64,000 nucleotides of DNA from positions 1 to 64,000 of the forward strand of contig JAHFTC010000003.1 of the NCBI GenBank assembly GCA_023269585.1, written 5' to 3'. A program made the translations under genes and the position numbers. Shown here in pieces: positions 9,891 to 18,936 of the stretch. The notes under the pieces are model-generated. The model ran no database searches. It saw only the letters and a program-made list of their open reading frames with translations, and was not told the DNA's origin. The first letter of the stretch is position 1. The number at the start of each line of letters is the position of its first letter. The DNA is from Opitutaceae bacterium (lineage in GTDB: Bacteria; Verrucomicrobiota; Verrucomicrobiia; Opitutales; Opitutaceae).

Positions 9891-11909
9891 ATGTCAGCCG
9901 CTTTCCCCACGCCGGTTGCCGCCACCCCCGTCTCCCCCGCCGCCCACCGCGTCGCGGCCGAAGGTCCGGCCTGCCCCGAACTGCTGCGCGCCCTGCGCGA
10001 GGCGCCCCGGCTTTCCCTCTACGCCGCGAACCCGGGGCGCGCCCTCGGCCTTTTCCCCGGGTTCGAGCCCGCTGTGCTGGTCGATCGGATGCAGGCGCTG
10101 CTCGACGCACCGCCCCCGGCGCTGTGGGCGTTCGCGCCGGAGCTGCCGCCGACCGCGGAGCAACTGCAGCGCGCCGGGCAGGCGGTCGACGATCCGGCCG
10201 ACCGGGCGGTCGCGGACCTGTTCTGGTTCTGGTCCATTTCGTACCCACAAAGCAAATCCGACCCGGCCCTCGCCGCGCTCGCCGCCGGCGATCCGGAGGC
10301 GGCCTACGGGCACTGGCGCGCGGCGGAGGGTTCCGCCGTGGCCGAGCACAACATGGCGGTTCTGTTCCACCAGGCGGCCCTGGCGCGCGAGCTGGAGGGT
10401 GGTGCGCTCGACGAGGAGGCGCGCGCCTGGTGGGGCGCCGCGGTCGAGCATTGGCTTGCCGCGCTGGCGCACGACGACTTCTGGCGGCGGTGCACCGGAC
10501 GGTGGGTCGCGCTCGGCCTCGGCGACGGGACCGGCTGCCCGGCGTTCGCGGGGCGCGTGGAGCTCGCCCGGAGCCTGGCCGCGGTCGCGTTGCTGGCCGC
10601 GCTTGAACGCGCCCATCGCGGCGAGTTCACCGAGGCGCGGTGGCTGCGCCTGCAGGCGGGCCGCCTCTGCCCCGACGCGGCGGCGCTCGAACGCGCCGCG
10701 GTCCCGGTGCTTGAAGACGAGCGGCGCCGCGCGGATGAGCTGGTGCTCGCCGCCGAGGAGAGGCTGACCGGCGACGACACGCCCTGCCTGCCGCACCTGG
10801 CGGATTTCTTCCGGCAACTGGCGCTACGTTGGCGGGTCATCGAGGCGGTGGCCGGACCGGAGGCGGCGTTGCTGCGGCGCATCGGCGACCGGGCGATCGA
10901 GGGGGGGCTGGCCGGGATGGCGGAGCACGTGCGCCGTGGCGGCAACGAGAGCGATACGCTCCCCTGGTTGCTGCACCTCGCCTCGTGGCCGGCGGGCGCC
11001 CAGCAACGGCGCCGGATCGCCGAGGCCGACCGGGCGGCGACCGAGCGGCTGGCGGCGGCGCTGGTTGCGGCGGGTGATGGACCTTTGAGTACGCATGAGG
11101 CGGTCCTGCGGCTTTGCACGGAGGTGCTGGTGCCGGCGATCGAGCAGTTTGCGTGGGATGCGCCGGTGCAGGCCGCCTACCGGCAGCGCGTGGTCCAGCG
11201 GCTGCGGGATCTGGCGCGCACGGCGTGGCGCGCGCTCGGCGAGTTCGAGGTGTCGGCCCAGGCGTGCGTGCTGGCCGCGGAACTCCTCGACGAGGAGTCG
11301 AGCACGCTCGTCGTGCGGGAGCGGCGCCAGATGTGGCAGCAGTTCCAGCGCGCGCAGAACGGAGCCCTTTCCCTGGAGTACGGCGGCACGAAGCTCGAGA
11401 TCGACTCGCGCCGGATCTGCTGCGACGGGCGCGAGTGGCCCGTGGCGGCGCTCAACGGCCTGCGCTTCGGCGTGAACGAAGGCCTGGGCGGGCAGGGACC
11501 GCAGGTCGCCTGGTACGCCGGCCGCGATGGGGTGGTGCTGGATGCGCTCCTGTGGTTCGATCCGGCGAACGACGGCTTGGAACGCTACCGCCAGATCGTC
11601 GAGGCGCTCGATGCGTGCGTCGTGCCCGAATTGGTGAACCGGATCGTGGAACGGGTGCGCGAGGGGCAATCGGTGGTCTTCGGGCCGTCCGCCCTGCGGC
11701 CGGACGGGTTCGTCTTCCAGCGGCGCCCCGGCCTGCCCGCCTCGGATCTCTCGGTCCCCTACGCGCAGGTGACCCAGCAGGTCGACGGCGGGGTGCTGAC
11801 GATCGGCCGCGCGGATGACCCGGCGACCGAGATGCGCTGCACGCTCGCGGGCACGTGGAACGCGGTCGCGATGCCCGAGGTCCTCGCGCGCCTCGCGGAG
11901 CAGGAATAG
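9891..11909 (+). CDS. Large hypothetical protein, TPR-like N-terminal part
   Basis: Long ORF with in-frame ATG; no family recognised. Confidence 0.75.
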   Translation: MSAAFPTPVAATPVSPAAHRVAAEGPACPELLRALREAPRLSLYAANPGRALGLFPGFEPAVLVDRMQALLDAPPPALWAFAPELPPTAEQLQRAGQAVDDPADRAVADLFWFWSISYPQSKSDPALAALAAGDPEAAYGHWRAAEGSAVAEHNMAVLFHQAALARELEGGALDEEARAWWGAAVEHWLAALAHDDFWRRCTGRWVALGLGDGTGCPAFAGRVELARSLAAVALLAALERAHRGEFTEARWLRLQAGRLCPDAAALERAAVPVLEDERRRADELVLAAEERLTGDDTPCLPHLADFFRQLALRWRVIEAVAGPEAALLRRIGDRAIEGGLAGMAEHVRRGGNESDTLPWLLHLASWPAGAQQRRRIAEADRAATERLAAALVAAGDGPLSTHEAVLRLCTEVLVPAIEQFAWDAPVQAAYRQRVVQRLRDLARTAWRALGEFEVSAQACVLAAELLDEESSTLVVRERRQMWQQFQRAQNGALSLEYGGTKLEIDSRRICCDGREWPVAALNGLRFGVNEGLGGQGPQVAWYAGRDGVVLDALLWFDPANDGLERYRQIVEALDACVVPELVNRIVERVREGQSVVFGPSALRPDGFVFQRRPGLPASDLSVPYAQVTQQVDGGVLTIGRADDPATEMRCTLAGTWNAVAMPEVLARLAEQE

Positions 11910-11959
11910 GCCGGCGCGCACAGGTGCGCCTTGGGCTCCGGCGGCGCGGCGGGCGGAGC

Positions 11960-11980
11960 ATGTCAACCAATAGTTGACAT
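11960..11980. promoter_or_regulatory. Inverted repeat ATGTCAAC-CAATA-GTTGACAT, operator candidate
   Basis: Perfect 8-bp arms in AT-richer intergenic DNA. Confidence 0.4.
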
Positions 11981-12100
11981 GACTTCTCGGCATCGCGCGC
12001 GGGAAGAGGGCTCCTCCGGCGGTGTGCCGGCTGTGGCGTTCAGCGACGGGCAGCGCACTTCCGCGTTGCGGGGGCCGCGGCGGAGCGGTTCGCTGCCGGC

Positions 12101-12508
12101 ATGGTCAAGATCACCGCGGTTTATGAAGGCGATCTCCACACAGTGGCGACGCATGGCCCTTCGGGGCAGACGCTCGCGACCGACGCCCCGGTCGACAACC
12201 AGGGGCGCGGCGAGACGTTCTCGCCCACCGACCTCGTCGCCACGGCGCTCGGCTCCTGCATGCTCACGATCATGGGCATGGCGGCGCGCCGGCTCGGGCT
12301 TGAGCTGAAGGGCGCGCGCGTCGAAGTGACGAAGGACATGACGCCGCCGCCGCGGCGCATCGCCAAGCTCACCACCGAGATCTGGCTTCCGCTGCCGCGC
12401 AGCGCCGATCCGGAGGGCCAGCTCGAGCGCGCCGCGCTCACGTGCCCCGTGCACCGCAGCCTGCTCGCCGAGATCGAGAAGCCGGTGGTGTTCCACTGGC
12501 AGGAGTGA
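12101..12508 (+). CDS. OsmC family protein
   Basis: DNQGRGETFSPTDLVATALGSCMLTIMG... and LTCPVHRSL. Confidence 0.9.
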   Translation: MVKITAVYEGDLHTVATHGPSGQTLATDAPVDNQGRGETFSPTDLVATALGSCMLTIMGMAARRLGLELKGARVEVTKDMTPPPRRIAKLTTEIWLPLPRSADPEGQLERAALTCPVHRSLLAEIEKPVVFHWQE

Positions 12509-12608
12509 TCGCGCGCAGCGCGCGATGCTGACGCGGCCGAGGATTCGAGCGGGGCGGCGAGTTTTGGTTCATGCGAAACCTTGGCCGGGTTCGTGCGTTC
12601 AAGCGGGC

Positions 12609-13871
12609 ATGCGCTTGTTTCTGCTCGTTTGGCTCGGCTTGGTATCAGCGGTGGGCTCGCCCGCGCAGACTCCCGCCTACGACTTCTCGGCGGCGCGGGA
12701 CCAGCTCGCCGGCAACCTCGATCTCTACGGCCCCGGCGTCTGCGCGCTCGTCGAGCTGCGCGGCACACCGTTGTTCTCCTACCAGTCCGGGCTGATCGGG
12801 CCCGACACCAAGGTCGGCATCGCCTCATGCTCGAAATGGCTCTCGGGCGCGATCGTGCTCATCCTCGCCGAGCGCGGCACCTTCAACCTTGAGGACCCCA
12901 TCGGGCTTCATCTGCCGGAGTTCGAGGCGGCCGGGAAGGGGGCACCGACGATTCGTCAGTGCTTTGCGATGACGTCGGGCTTCTTTCTCGGCAATCCGGA
13001 CTACGAGATCGACCGCACGCTCACGTTGGCGGAGTCGGTCGACCGGATCGCCGCGAACACGCCGATCGTCTTCCCGCCCGGCACGCAGTTCGCTTACGAC
13101 GGCGACGGGATGCAGATCGTCGGGCGCATCTGCGAAGTGGTGACGGGCAAGTCGTGGGCCACCCTGGCGGACGAGCTGTTGTTCGGCCCGCTGGGCATGA
13201 CCTCGGCCAGCTATGATCTCTTCGATTCGAATCCCGCGATCGCGGGCGGCGTGCGTTGCACGGCGAATGATTACCTGAAGTTTCTCCGGATGCTGCTGCG
13301 CAACGGCATCGCGCCCGACGGCACCATCGTCATGAGCAGCCGCTCGGTGGAGGTCTTTTTCGCGAACCAGACCTGGGGCCTGCCCGAGTACGCGAGTCCG
13401 TGGCCGCCGAGCGCGTCCAACGTCTACGGTCATCGCGGCGACTACGGCCTGGGCGCGTGGATTCTCGCGCAGCCGAGTGCCGAGGCGCCCGTCGAGGAGG
13501 TGTGCAGCCCGGGCGCGTTCGGCAGTTTTCCGTGGGTGGACCGGAAGCGCGGCGTCTGCGGGATCGTGTTCACGTTGAAGCTCAACACCGCGCCCGGGTT
13601 CTCCGCCACGCAGGACAACAACCTCCACGTGCTGGCACTGCTGCGGGCGGAGCTCGATGCGAAGGGCCTGCCCGCGCCCGGTCCCGAGGGCGCGCTCACG
13701 CTCACGCCCGCGGCGAACGGTTATCTGCGGCTCGACTGGAGTGGTGGCGAGTTGTTGGAGACGTCGACCGACTTGGTGAACTGGCGCGCGTGGCCTTTCG
13801 TGAGTTCGCCCTTCGCCGAGAATCCCGCGCAGGGCGGCGCGGCGAGCGGTTTCTACCGGTTGCGGCGGTAG
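12609..13871 (+). CDS. Beta-lactamase-family serine hydrolase with C-terminal FYRLR-type domain
   Basis: SCSKW (SxxK), RQCFAMTSGF, PPGTQFAYDGDGMQIVGRI; C-term LETSTDLVNWRAWPF...SGFYRLRR. Confidence 0.85.
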   Translation: MRLFLLVWLGLVSAVGSPAQTPAYDFSAARDQLAGNLDLYGPGVCALVELRGTPLFSYQSGLIGPDTKVGIASCSKWLSGAIVLILAERGTFNLEDPIGLHLPEFEAAGKGAPTIRQCFAMTSGFFLGNPDYEIDRTLTLAESVDRIAANTPIVFPPGTQFAYDGDGMQIVGRICEVVTGKSWATLADELLFGPLGMTSASYDLFDSNPAIAGGVRCTANDYLKFLRMLLRNGIAPDGTIVMSSRSVEVFFANQTWGLPEYASPWPPSASNVYGHRGDYGLGAWILAQPSAEAPVEEVCSPGAFGSFPWVDRKRGVCGIVFTLKLNTAPGFSATQDNNLHVLALLRAELDAKGLPAPGPEGALTLTPAANGYLRLDWSGGELLETSTDLVNWRAWPFVSSPFAENPAQGGAASGFYRLRR

Positions 13872-14111
13872 GCGGGGGGACGGGCATCGTGCCTCGACCG
13901 GTATCGCGAAACCGGGACGGGCGGCCGGAACCCCTGGGCGCGTTGACGCGTGCATCGAGAGCCCGCCGGGCGCCCGCGACGGCACCGCCCCCGCGTTCGG
14001 TCCGCGGGCGAAGGGGGCGTGGCATCGAGGTTCCCGCCGGCGCGCCGCCGCCCGAAAGGCTCGCGCCCCACGGCACAACCTGCTCGGCTCGCGGTCTCCC
14101 TTCCGCTCGCG

Positions 14112-14975
14112 ATGAAACGTCTCCTTCCTCTTCTGCTCGCTCTCGTCGCCCTCCTCGCACCCGTCACCGGTTCCGCCGCCGGCGGCACCAGCGAGACGAT
14201 GTCGGAGCGCGAACTCAAACGCATCGTCCAGCGCGAGCGCACCATCCTCGCGGCTGCGCAGGCCGCCGGCGACCAGCTCGACCGCAGCAGCACCGAGATG
14301 CAGCTCAGCGAGATCGTGCGCGAGTACGAGGCGCTGCTCCGCCGGGATCCCCAGCTCGTCACCGCCTACATCGCGTACGGCCTCTTCCTCAACACCACCG
14401 GCCACCCGCGGCGCTCCTACGCGATCTTCAAGAAGGCCGCGGCCCTCGCCCCCGACCATCCCGTCATCCAGAACCAGATCGGCAACCACCACGCCGAGGA
14501 GGGTGAATACAAGGAGGCCGCGGCCTGCTACGAGGCGGCCGTCCGCCTCGCGCCCAAGGAACCACTTTACCACTACCAGCTCGGTTCGCTCCTCTACGAG
14601 TACCGCGACTTCTTCGTCGACAGCAAGGTCCACACCCGCGACGCCCTCCTGCGCCGCAGCGCCGACGCCTTCGCCCGGGCCGCCGAGCTCGCCCCCGACA
14701 ACATCGCCTACGCCTACCGCCACGCCGAGAGCTTCTACGATCTCCCCGAGCCCGACTGGGCCGCCGCCCTCGCGGTCTGGAAGTCCATCGCGCAGCGCGC
14801 CAAGGCCGGTGTCGAACTCCAGACCACCCAGCTCCACCAGGCCAACATCCTCATCCAGCTCGGCCGCGCCGACGAGGCCCGCGCCCTCCTCGAGCAGATC
14901 AGCGAGGCCCCGCTTCAGGCCAACAAGCAAAAGTTGGTTGATCAGCTCCCCGGAACTCCCGAGAAAGCGCCCTGA
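14112..14975 (+). CDS. Secreted TPR protein
   Basis: Signal peptide and TPR-like repeats. Confidence 0.8.
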   Translation: MKRLLPLLLALVALLAPVTGSAAGGTSETMSERELKRIVQRERTILAAAQAAGDQLDRSSTEMQLSEIVREYEALLRRDPQLVTAYIAYGLFLNTTGHPRRSYAIFKKAAALAPDHPVIQNQIGNHHAEEGEYKEAAACYEAAVRLAPKEPLYHYQLGSLLYEYRDFFVDSKVHTRDALLRRSADAFARAAELAPDNIAYAYRHAESFYDLPEPDWAAALAVWKSIAQRAKAGVELQTTQLHQANILIQLGRADEARALLEQISEAPLQANKQKLVDQLPGTPEKAP

Positions 14976-15613
14976 TGGATCTCCGCGACGGCCTTCTCTT
15001 CTTCCTCGTCCTCGTCAGCAGCCTCTGCGTGCACGAGTGGGCGCACGCCTGGATGGCCGATAAGCTCGGCGACCCCACGCCGCACAACGAAGGCCGCCTG
15101 ACGCTCAATCCGGTCCCGCACATCGACCTCCTCGGCACGATCATCTTCCCGCTCCTGTGCATCTTCGCCTTCGGCGGCGGCTTCTTCCTCGGCTGGGCCA
15201 AACCGGTCTCCGTCAACCCCGGCTATTTCAAGCATCCGGTCCGTGACGACACGCTCGTGACCGCCGCCGGCCCGTTGGCCAATCTCGCGCTCACGCTGCT
15301 GTCCGCCCTCATCGGGGCGGTCACCGTCCGCTTCCTGCCGCAGACGGCCGAGCTCGTGCACCACGTGATCCTGATCAACGCCTGGCTCTTCGTCTTCAAC
15401 ATGCTGCCGGTGCCACCGCTCGACGGCGGGCGTATCCTCCGTCACATCGTGGGCATGTCCTGGGAGACGTTCGCCCGCATCTCGCAATGGAGCATGCTCG
15501 TGCTCATCGCCGCCTTCTACCTGGTGCCGCAGATCAATTACATCTTCGCGGTCGCGATCGGCATCACCGCGGCGCCGGCGGAGCTGTTGTTCCGGTTGCT
15601 CGGGGCGCGCTGA
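14975..15613 (+). CDS. Site-2 protease family (M50) membrane metalloprotease
   Basis: HEWAH (HExxH) and NMLPVPPLDGGRIL; start overlaps upstream stop. Confidence 0.9.
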   Translation: MDLRDGLLFFLVLVSSLCVHEWAHAWMADKLGDPTPHNEGRLTLNPVPHIDLLGTIIFPLLCIFAFGGGFFLGWAKPVSVNPGYFKHPVRDDTLVTAAGPLANLALTLLSALIGAVTVRFLPQTAELVHHVILINAWLFVFNMLPVPPLDGGRILRHIVGMSWETFARISQWSMLVLIAAFYLVPQINYIFAVAIGITAAPAELLFRLLGAR

Positions 15614-15630
15614 GCGATTTGCCTTCCGCT

Positions 15631-15685
15631 GTAGCCGGGGGCGACGACCCCGGACAAGGGAGCCGGCCTCACCGCGGCCGGCTAC
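15631..15685. repeat. GTAG-headed REP pair (BIME-like)
   Basis: GTAGCCGGGGGCGACGACCCCGG then inverted GCCGGCCTCACCGCGGCCGGCTAC. Confidence 0.75.
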
Positions 15686-15777
15686 ACCTTCTCCGAGTCC
15701 ACTCGAGGCCGTACGCGGCGGTCGGGGTCTGCCGCTTGCGCCCGCGCCGTTCGCGGGCACGTTGCCGGCCCTCTGCG

Positions 15778-16428
15778 ATGAATACCATTACTACCGACCA
15801 GCTCCTCGCCTCGCTCAACTGGCGCTACGCCACCAAGGTCTTCGATCCCGCGCGCAAGATCTCCGCGGCCACCTGGGTCGCCCTCGAGGACGCCCTCGTG
15901 CTCGCCCCCTCGTCCTTCGGCCTCCAGCCCTACCGCTTCCTCGTCGTGCGCGACACCGCGCTGCGGGCCAAGCTCCGCCCGCACTCCTGGGACCAGTCGC
16001 AGGTGACCGACGCCTCGCACTTCGTCGTCTTCCTTGCGCGCACCGAGATCGTCGCCGGCGACATCGCGCACCTCATCGACCGCATCGCCGAGGTGCGCGG
16101 CCAGCCCGCCACCGCCCTCGCCGGCTACCGCCAGGTGATGGAAGGCAGCCTGCTCAACGAGGCGCGCAAGCCGCACCTCCACGACTGGGCCTCGCGCCAA
16201 GCCTACATCGCCATGGGCCAGCTCATGACCGCCGCGGCGGTGCTCGGGATCGACACCTGCCCGATGGAAGGCTTCGACCCGTCCAAGTACGACGAGCTCC
16301 TCGGCGTCCGGAAAGAAGGTTACGCCACGATCGCGGCCGTCGCGCTCGGCTACCGCGCGGAGAGCGACAAATACGCCTCGCTTCCGAAGGTCCGCTTCCC
16401 GAAGGCCGAGCTGATCAAGACGGTCTAG
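15778..16428 (+). CDS. NAD(P)H-dependent oxidoreductase, nitroreductase family
   Basis: SLNWRYATKVFDPARKIS...LAPSSFGLQPYRFLVV...GIDTCPMEGFDPSKYDELLG. Confidence 0.9.
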   Translation: MNTITTDQLLASLNWRYATKVFDPARKISAATWVALEDALVLAPSSFGLQPYRFLVVRDTALRAKLRPHSWDQSQVTDASHFVVFLARTEIVAGDIAHLIDRIAEVRGQPATALAGYRQVMEGSLLNEARKPHLHDWASRQAYIAMGQLMTAAAVLGIDTCPMEGFDPSKYDELLGVRKEGYATIAAVALGYRAESDKYASLPKVRFPKAELIKTV

Positions 16429-16655
16429 CCCGAACAATTCACACCTCCTCTGCCGGCAGGGCGCACGCGAGGCCCTGTTGAGCGCCGCGAATGGCACCCC
16501 GGGTGTTCGGGCTAGAAAGCAAAACTGCGGCGGTTTTGCCCGAATTTGACCAAAGCAAACGGAGGAGCCCTCGACCGCTTGGGCCAATCGGGCCCACCCG
16601 CAAGCGTCAGGCGCTCATGCGAGGCTCGATCGTCGCACTCCGCAGTCCGCAGTTC

Positions 16656-17285
16656 TCACCCTTCCTCGAGCTCGACGTTCCAATACGCGACGTCGATGAA
16701 GTGTTTCCACGCCGGGTGATGCGGCTGCTTGTCGAGCATCGTCGAGATGATCGGCCGCCACTTCGGGCGCGCGGGTTTGCGGATGAGCCGCAGGTGCGCC
16801 TCGTGCGGGAGGCGGTTGGCCTTGTGGGAATTGCAGACGATGCACGAGCACACGATGTTCTCCCACGTCGTCTTGCCGCCGTAGTGACGCGGGATCACGT
16901 GGTCGAGGTTGAGCTCCTCGCGGAGAAAGGTCTTCCCGCAGTACTGGCAGCGGTTCTTGTCGCGCTCGAAGACGTTGTTGCGGGTGAGCTTGAGCTCCTT
17001 GCACGGCATCTTGTCGAAGGCCGTGAGCAGGATCACGCGCGGGAGGCGGATGTGCTGCCGCACCGTGTGCACGCCCTCGCACTCCTCCAGCGGCGGGTTG
17101 TGGCGCGAGAAATCCACCCAATCCAGCAGCGAGAACACCCGGAAATCGTCGATCGCCGCGTCGTGGTGGACCACCTGCGCATGCTCGCGGGCCAGCAGGA
17201 TGAAGGCGTGGCGCGCCGCGACGACGTTGACCGCCTGCCAGAGGCGGTTGAGCACGAGGACCGGTTGTGTGAGCACGGCGTCCAT
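16656..17285 (-). CDS. HNH endonuclease family protein
   Basis: CQYCGKTF...[34 protein letters not shown]. Confidence 0.9.
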   Translation of the reverse strand: MDAVLTQPVLVLNRLWQAVNVVAARHAFILLAREHAQVVHHDAAIDDFRVFSLLDWVDFSRHNPPLEECEGVHTVRQHIRLPRVILLTAFDKMPCKELKLTRNNVFERDKNRCQYCGKTFLREELNLDHVIPRHYGGKTTWENIVCSCIVCNSHKANRLPHEAHLRLIRKPARPKWRPIISTMLDKQPHHPAWKHFIDVAYWNVELEEG

Positions 17286-17562
17286 CGGGGGCACGGAAGT
17301 AGCCGCCCCCCGCCGCCCTGTCAAGGGACCGGGCCGTGACGGGATGGTGACGGCGGGTGCGGGGCGCCGCTCAACGACGGCCGCCAACTCGGCTCGATCC
17401 GGGCCCATCCATCGGCAGTTCCGACCGCCCACCCCAGAGGAACTGACACCGCCGGGCCCGCCTCCATTTTAGAGCGACAACCAACCCGCCGGCACCGGCT
17501 CCGTAGCGGACCACTCTCGTCCTCCCACGGGGCCACGCCGTCGGTCAGTTGAAAATCTCCCT

Positions 17563-17997
17563 ATGAAGATACCATTCAAACAACTCACGTTCGTTGCCGC
17601 CGCCTTCATTGTCGCGGGGTGCAACTCCGCCTCGCATGTCGTCGTCGGAACCGCACGCCCGCCGCGCTCGCCGGACCAGGTGAAGATCTACCTGACGGCG
17701 CCAAAACGTTTTGAGGAAATCGCGCTGCTGGACGCCTCGAGCAAGTCGTCCTGGGCGGTCAGCGATCAGGGCAAGATGGACACCGCCATGCGGCGCCTGA
17801 GGGAAGAAGCCGCCAAGCTCGGCGCCAACGGCGTGTTGCTGCGCGGCACCGGGGAACAGCAGGCCGCAACCGTATCCACCGGCTCCGTCACCGGCACGAG
17901 CCGCCGCTCGAGCGCGACCGCCTTCGGGACCGGAGTTGCCGTGCCGATCAATGACAAGACCGCGACTGGCGTCGCGATCTTCGTCGTCGAAGAGTAG
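17563..17997 (+). CDS. Lipoprotein of unknown function
   Basis: MKIPFKQLTFVAAAFIVAGC lipobox. Confidence 0.75.
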   Translation: MKIPFKQLTFVAAAFIVAGCNSASHVVVGTARPPRSPDQVKIYLTAPKRFEEIALLDASSKSSWAVSDQGKMDTAMRRLREEAAKLGANGVLLRGTGEQQAATVSTGSVTGTSRRSSATAFGTGVAVPINDKTATGVAIFVVEE

Positions 17998-18048
17998 GTC
18001 TCGCACCCGGGGTTGCGCCTCGGCGTGCACTGCGGACGGAGCGGAATT

Positions 18049-18108
18049 ACGGGGGCTGAAGCACCCCGCCACTCAGGACGAAGCGTGGCCCGGTGCTTCA
18101 GCCCGGGC
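18049..18108. repeat. BIME-like pair, GTGG heads facing inwards
   Basis: CGGGGGCTGAAGCACCCCGCCAC ... GTGGCCCGGTGCTTCAGCCCGGGCT. Confidence 0.85.
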
Positions 18109-18195
18109 TGCTCGCCACCGCGGCGACTGCTCGTTCGAAATGCTGGGAGAGACCCGGGCTGGCAGCGCGGACGTTGCGGCGAAACGCCCGCACCT

Positions 18196-18897
18196 TCACC
18201 GCACGAACCGGTAGCCAATGCCGTGCACGGTCACCAGCACGCGCGGCGCCTCGGGGTCGACCTCCACCTTTTTGCGCAGTTGGGCGACGTGCTGGTCGAG
18301 CGTGCGGGTCGTGCCCAAATAATCGATGCCCCAGGCGGCGTTGAGCAGCTGGTCGCGCGTGAGCGCCTCGCCGGGTTTCGCGGCGAAGGCCTCCAGCAGC
18401 TTCATCTCGCGGGGCGTGAGCGGCGACTCCACGCCGCGCAGCTTCACCGTGAACGTTTTTCGGTTCACCACCGCTTCGCCGAACTTGAGCGTGTCGCCAA
18501 ACGTCGAGGGCTCCGGCTCCGTGGCCCCACGTTTCGCCCGCCGCAGCAGCGCACCGATCCGCGCCAGCAGCTCGCGCACGCTGAAGGGCTTGGTCACATA
18601 GTCGTCGGCGCCGAGCTCAAGCCCCACGACCTTGTCGATCTCCTCGCCCTTGGCGGTGAGGAAGAGCACCGGCGTGCGCAGGTCGCGGCGGCGCAGGTCG
18701 CGGCACACGTCGTACCCGTTCTTCCCCGGCATCATCACATCGAGCACGTAGAGATCGACCTTCTCCTGCGCGGCGAGCTTGAGCGCCTGGAGGCCGTCGG
18801 CCGCGGGGACCACGGCATAGCCCTCGCCCTCGAGCAGATCGCAAAGGCCCTGGCGGATGTCGTTGTCGTCTTCGGCGATGAGGATGCGGGCTTTCAT
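18196..18897 (-). CDS. OmpR-family response regulator
   Basis: ILIAEDDNDIRQ, LDVMMPGKNG, KPFSVRELLARI, C-terminal winged helix ending GIGYRFVR. Confidence 0.95.
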   Translation of the reverse strand: MKARILIAEDDNDIRQGLCDLLEGEGYAVVPAADGLQALKLAAQEKVDLYVLDVMMPGKNGYDVCRDLRRRDLRTPVLFLTAKGEEIDKVVGLELGADDYVTKPFSVRELLARIGALLRRAKRGATEPEPSTFGDTLKFGEAVVNRKTFTVKLRGVESPLTPREMKLLEAFAAKPGEALTRDQLLNAAWGIDYLGTTRTLDQHVAQLRKKVEVDPEAPRVLVTVHGIGYRFVR

Positions 18898-18936
18898 GGT
18901 GGCAGTAGCGAGCAGCGAGGAGCGGGTATCGAGTCG

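Noticed and set aside
16656-17285. HNH endonuclease as part of a restriction or defence system
   Set aside because: No methyltransferase or defence partner nearby; this widespread orphan HNH family is not by itself defence evidence.
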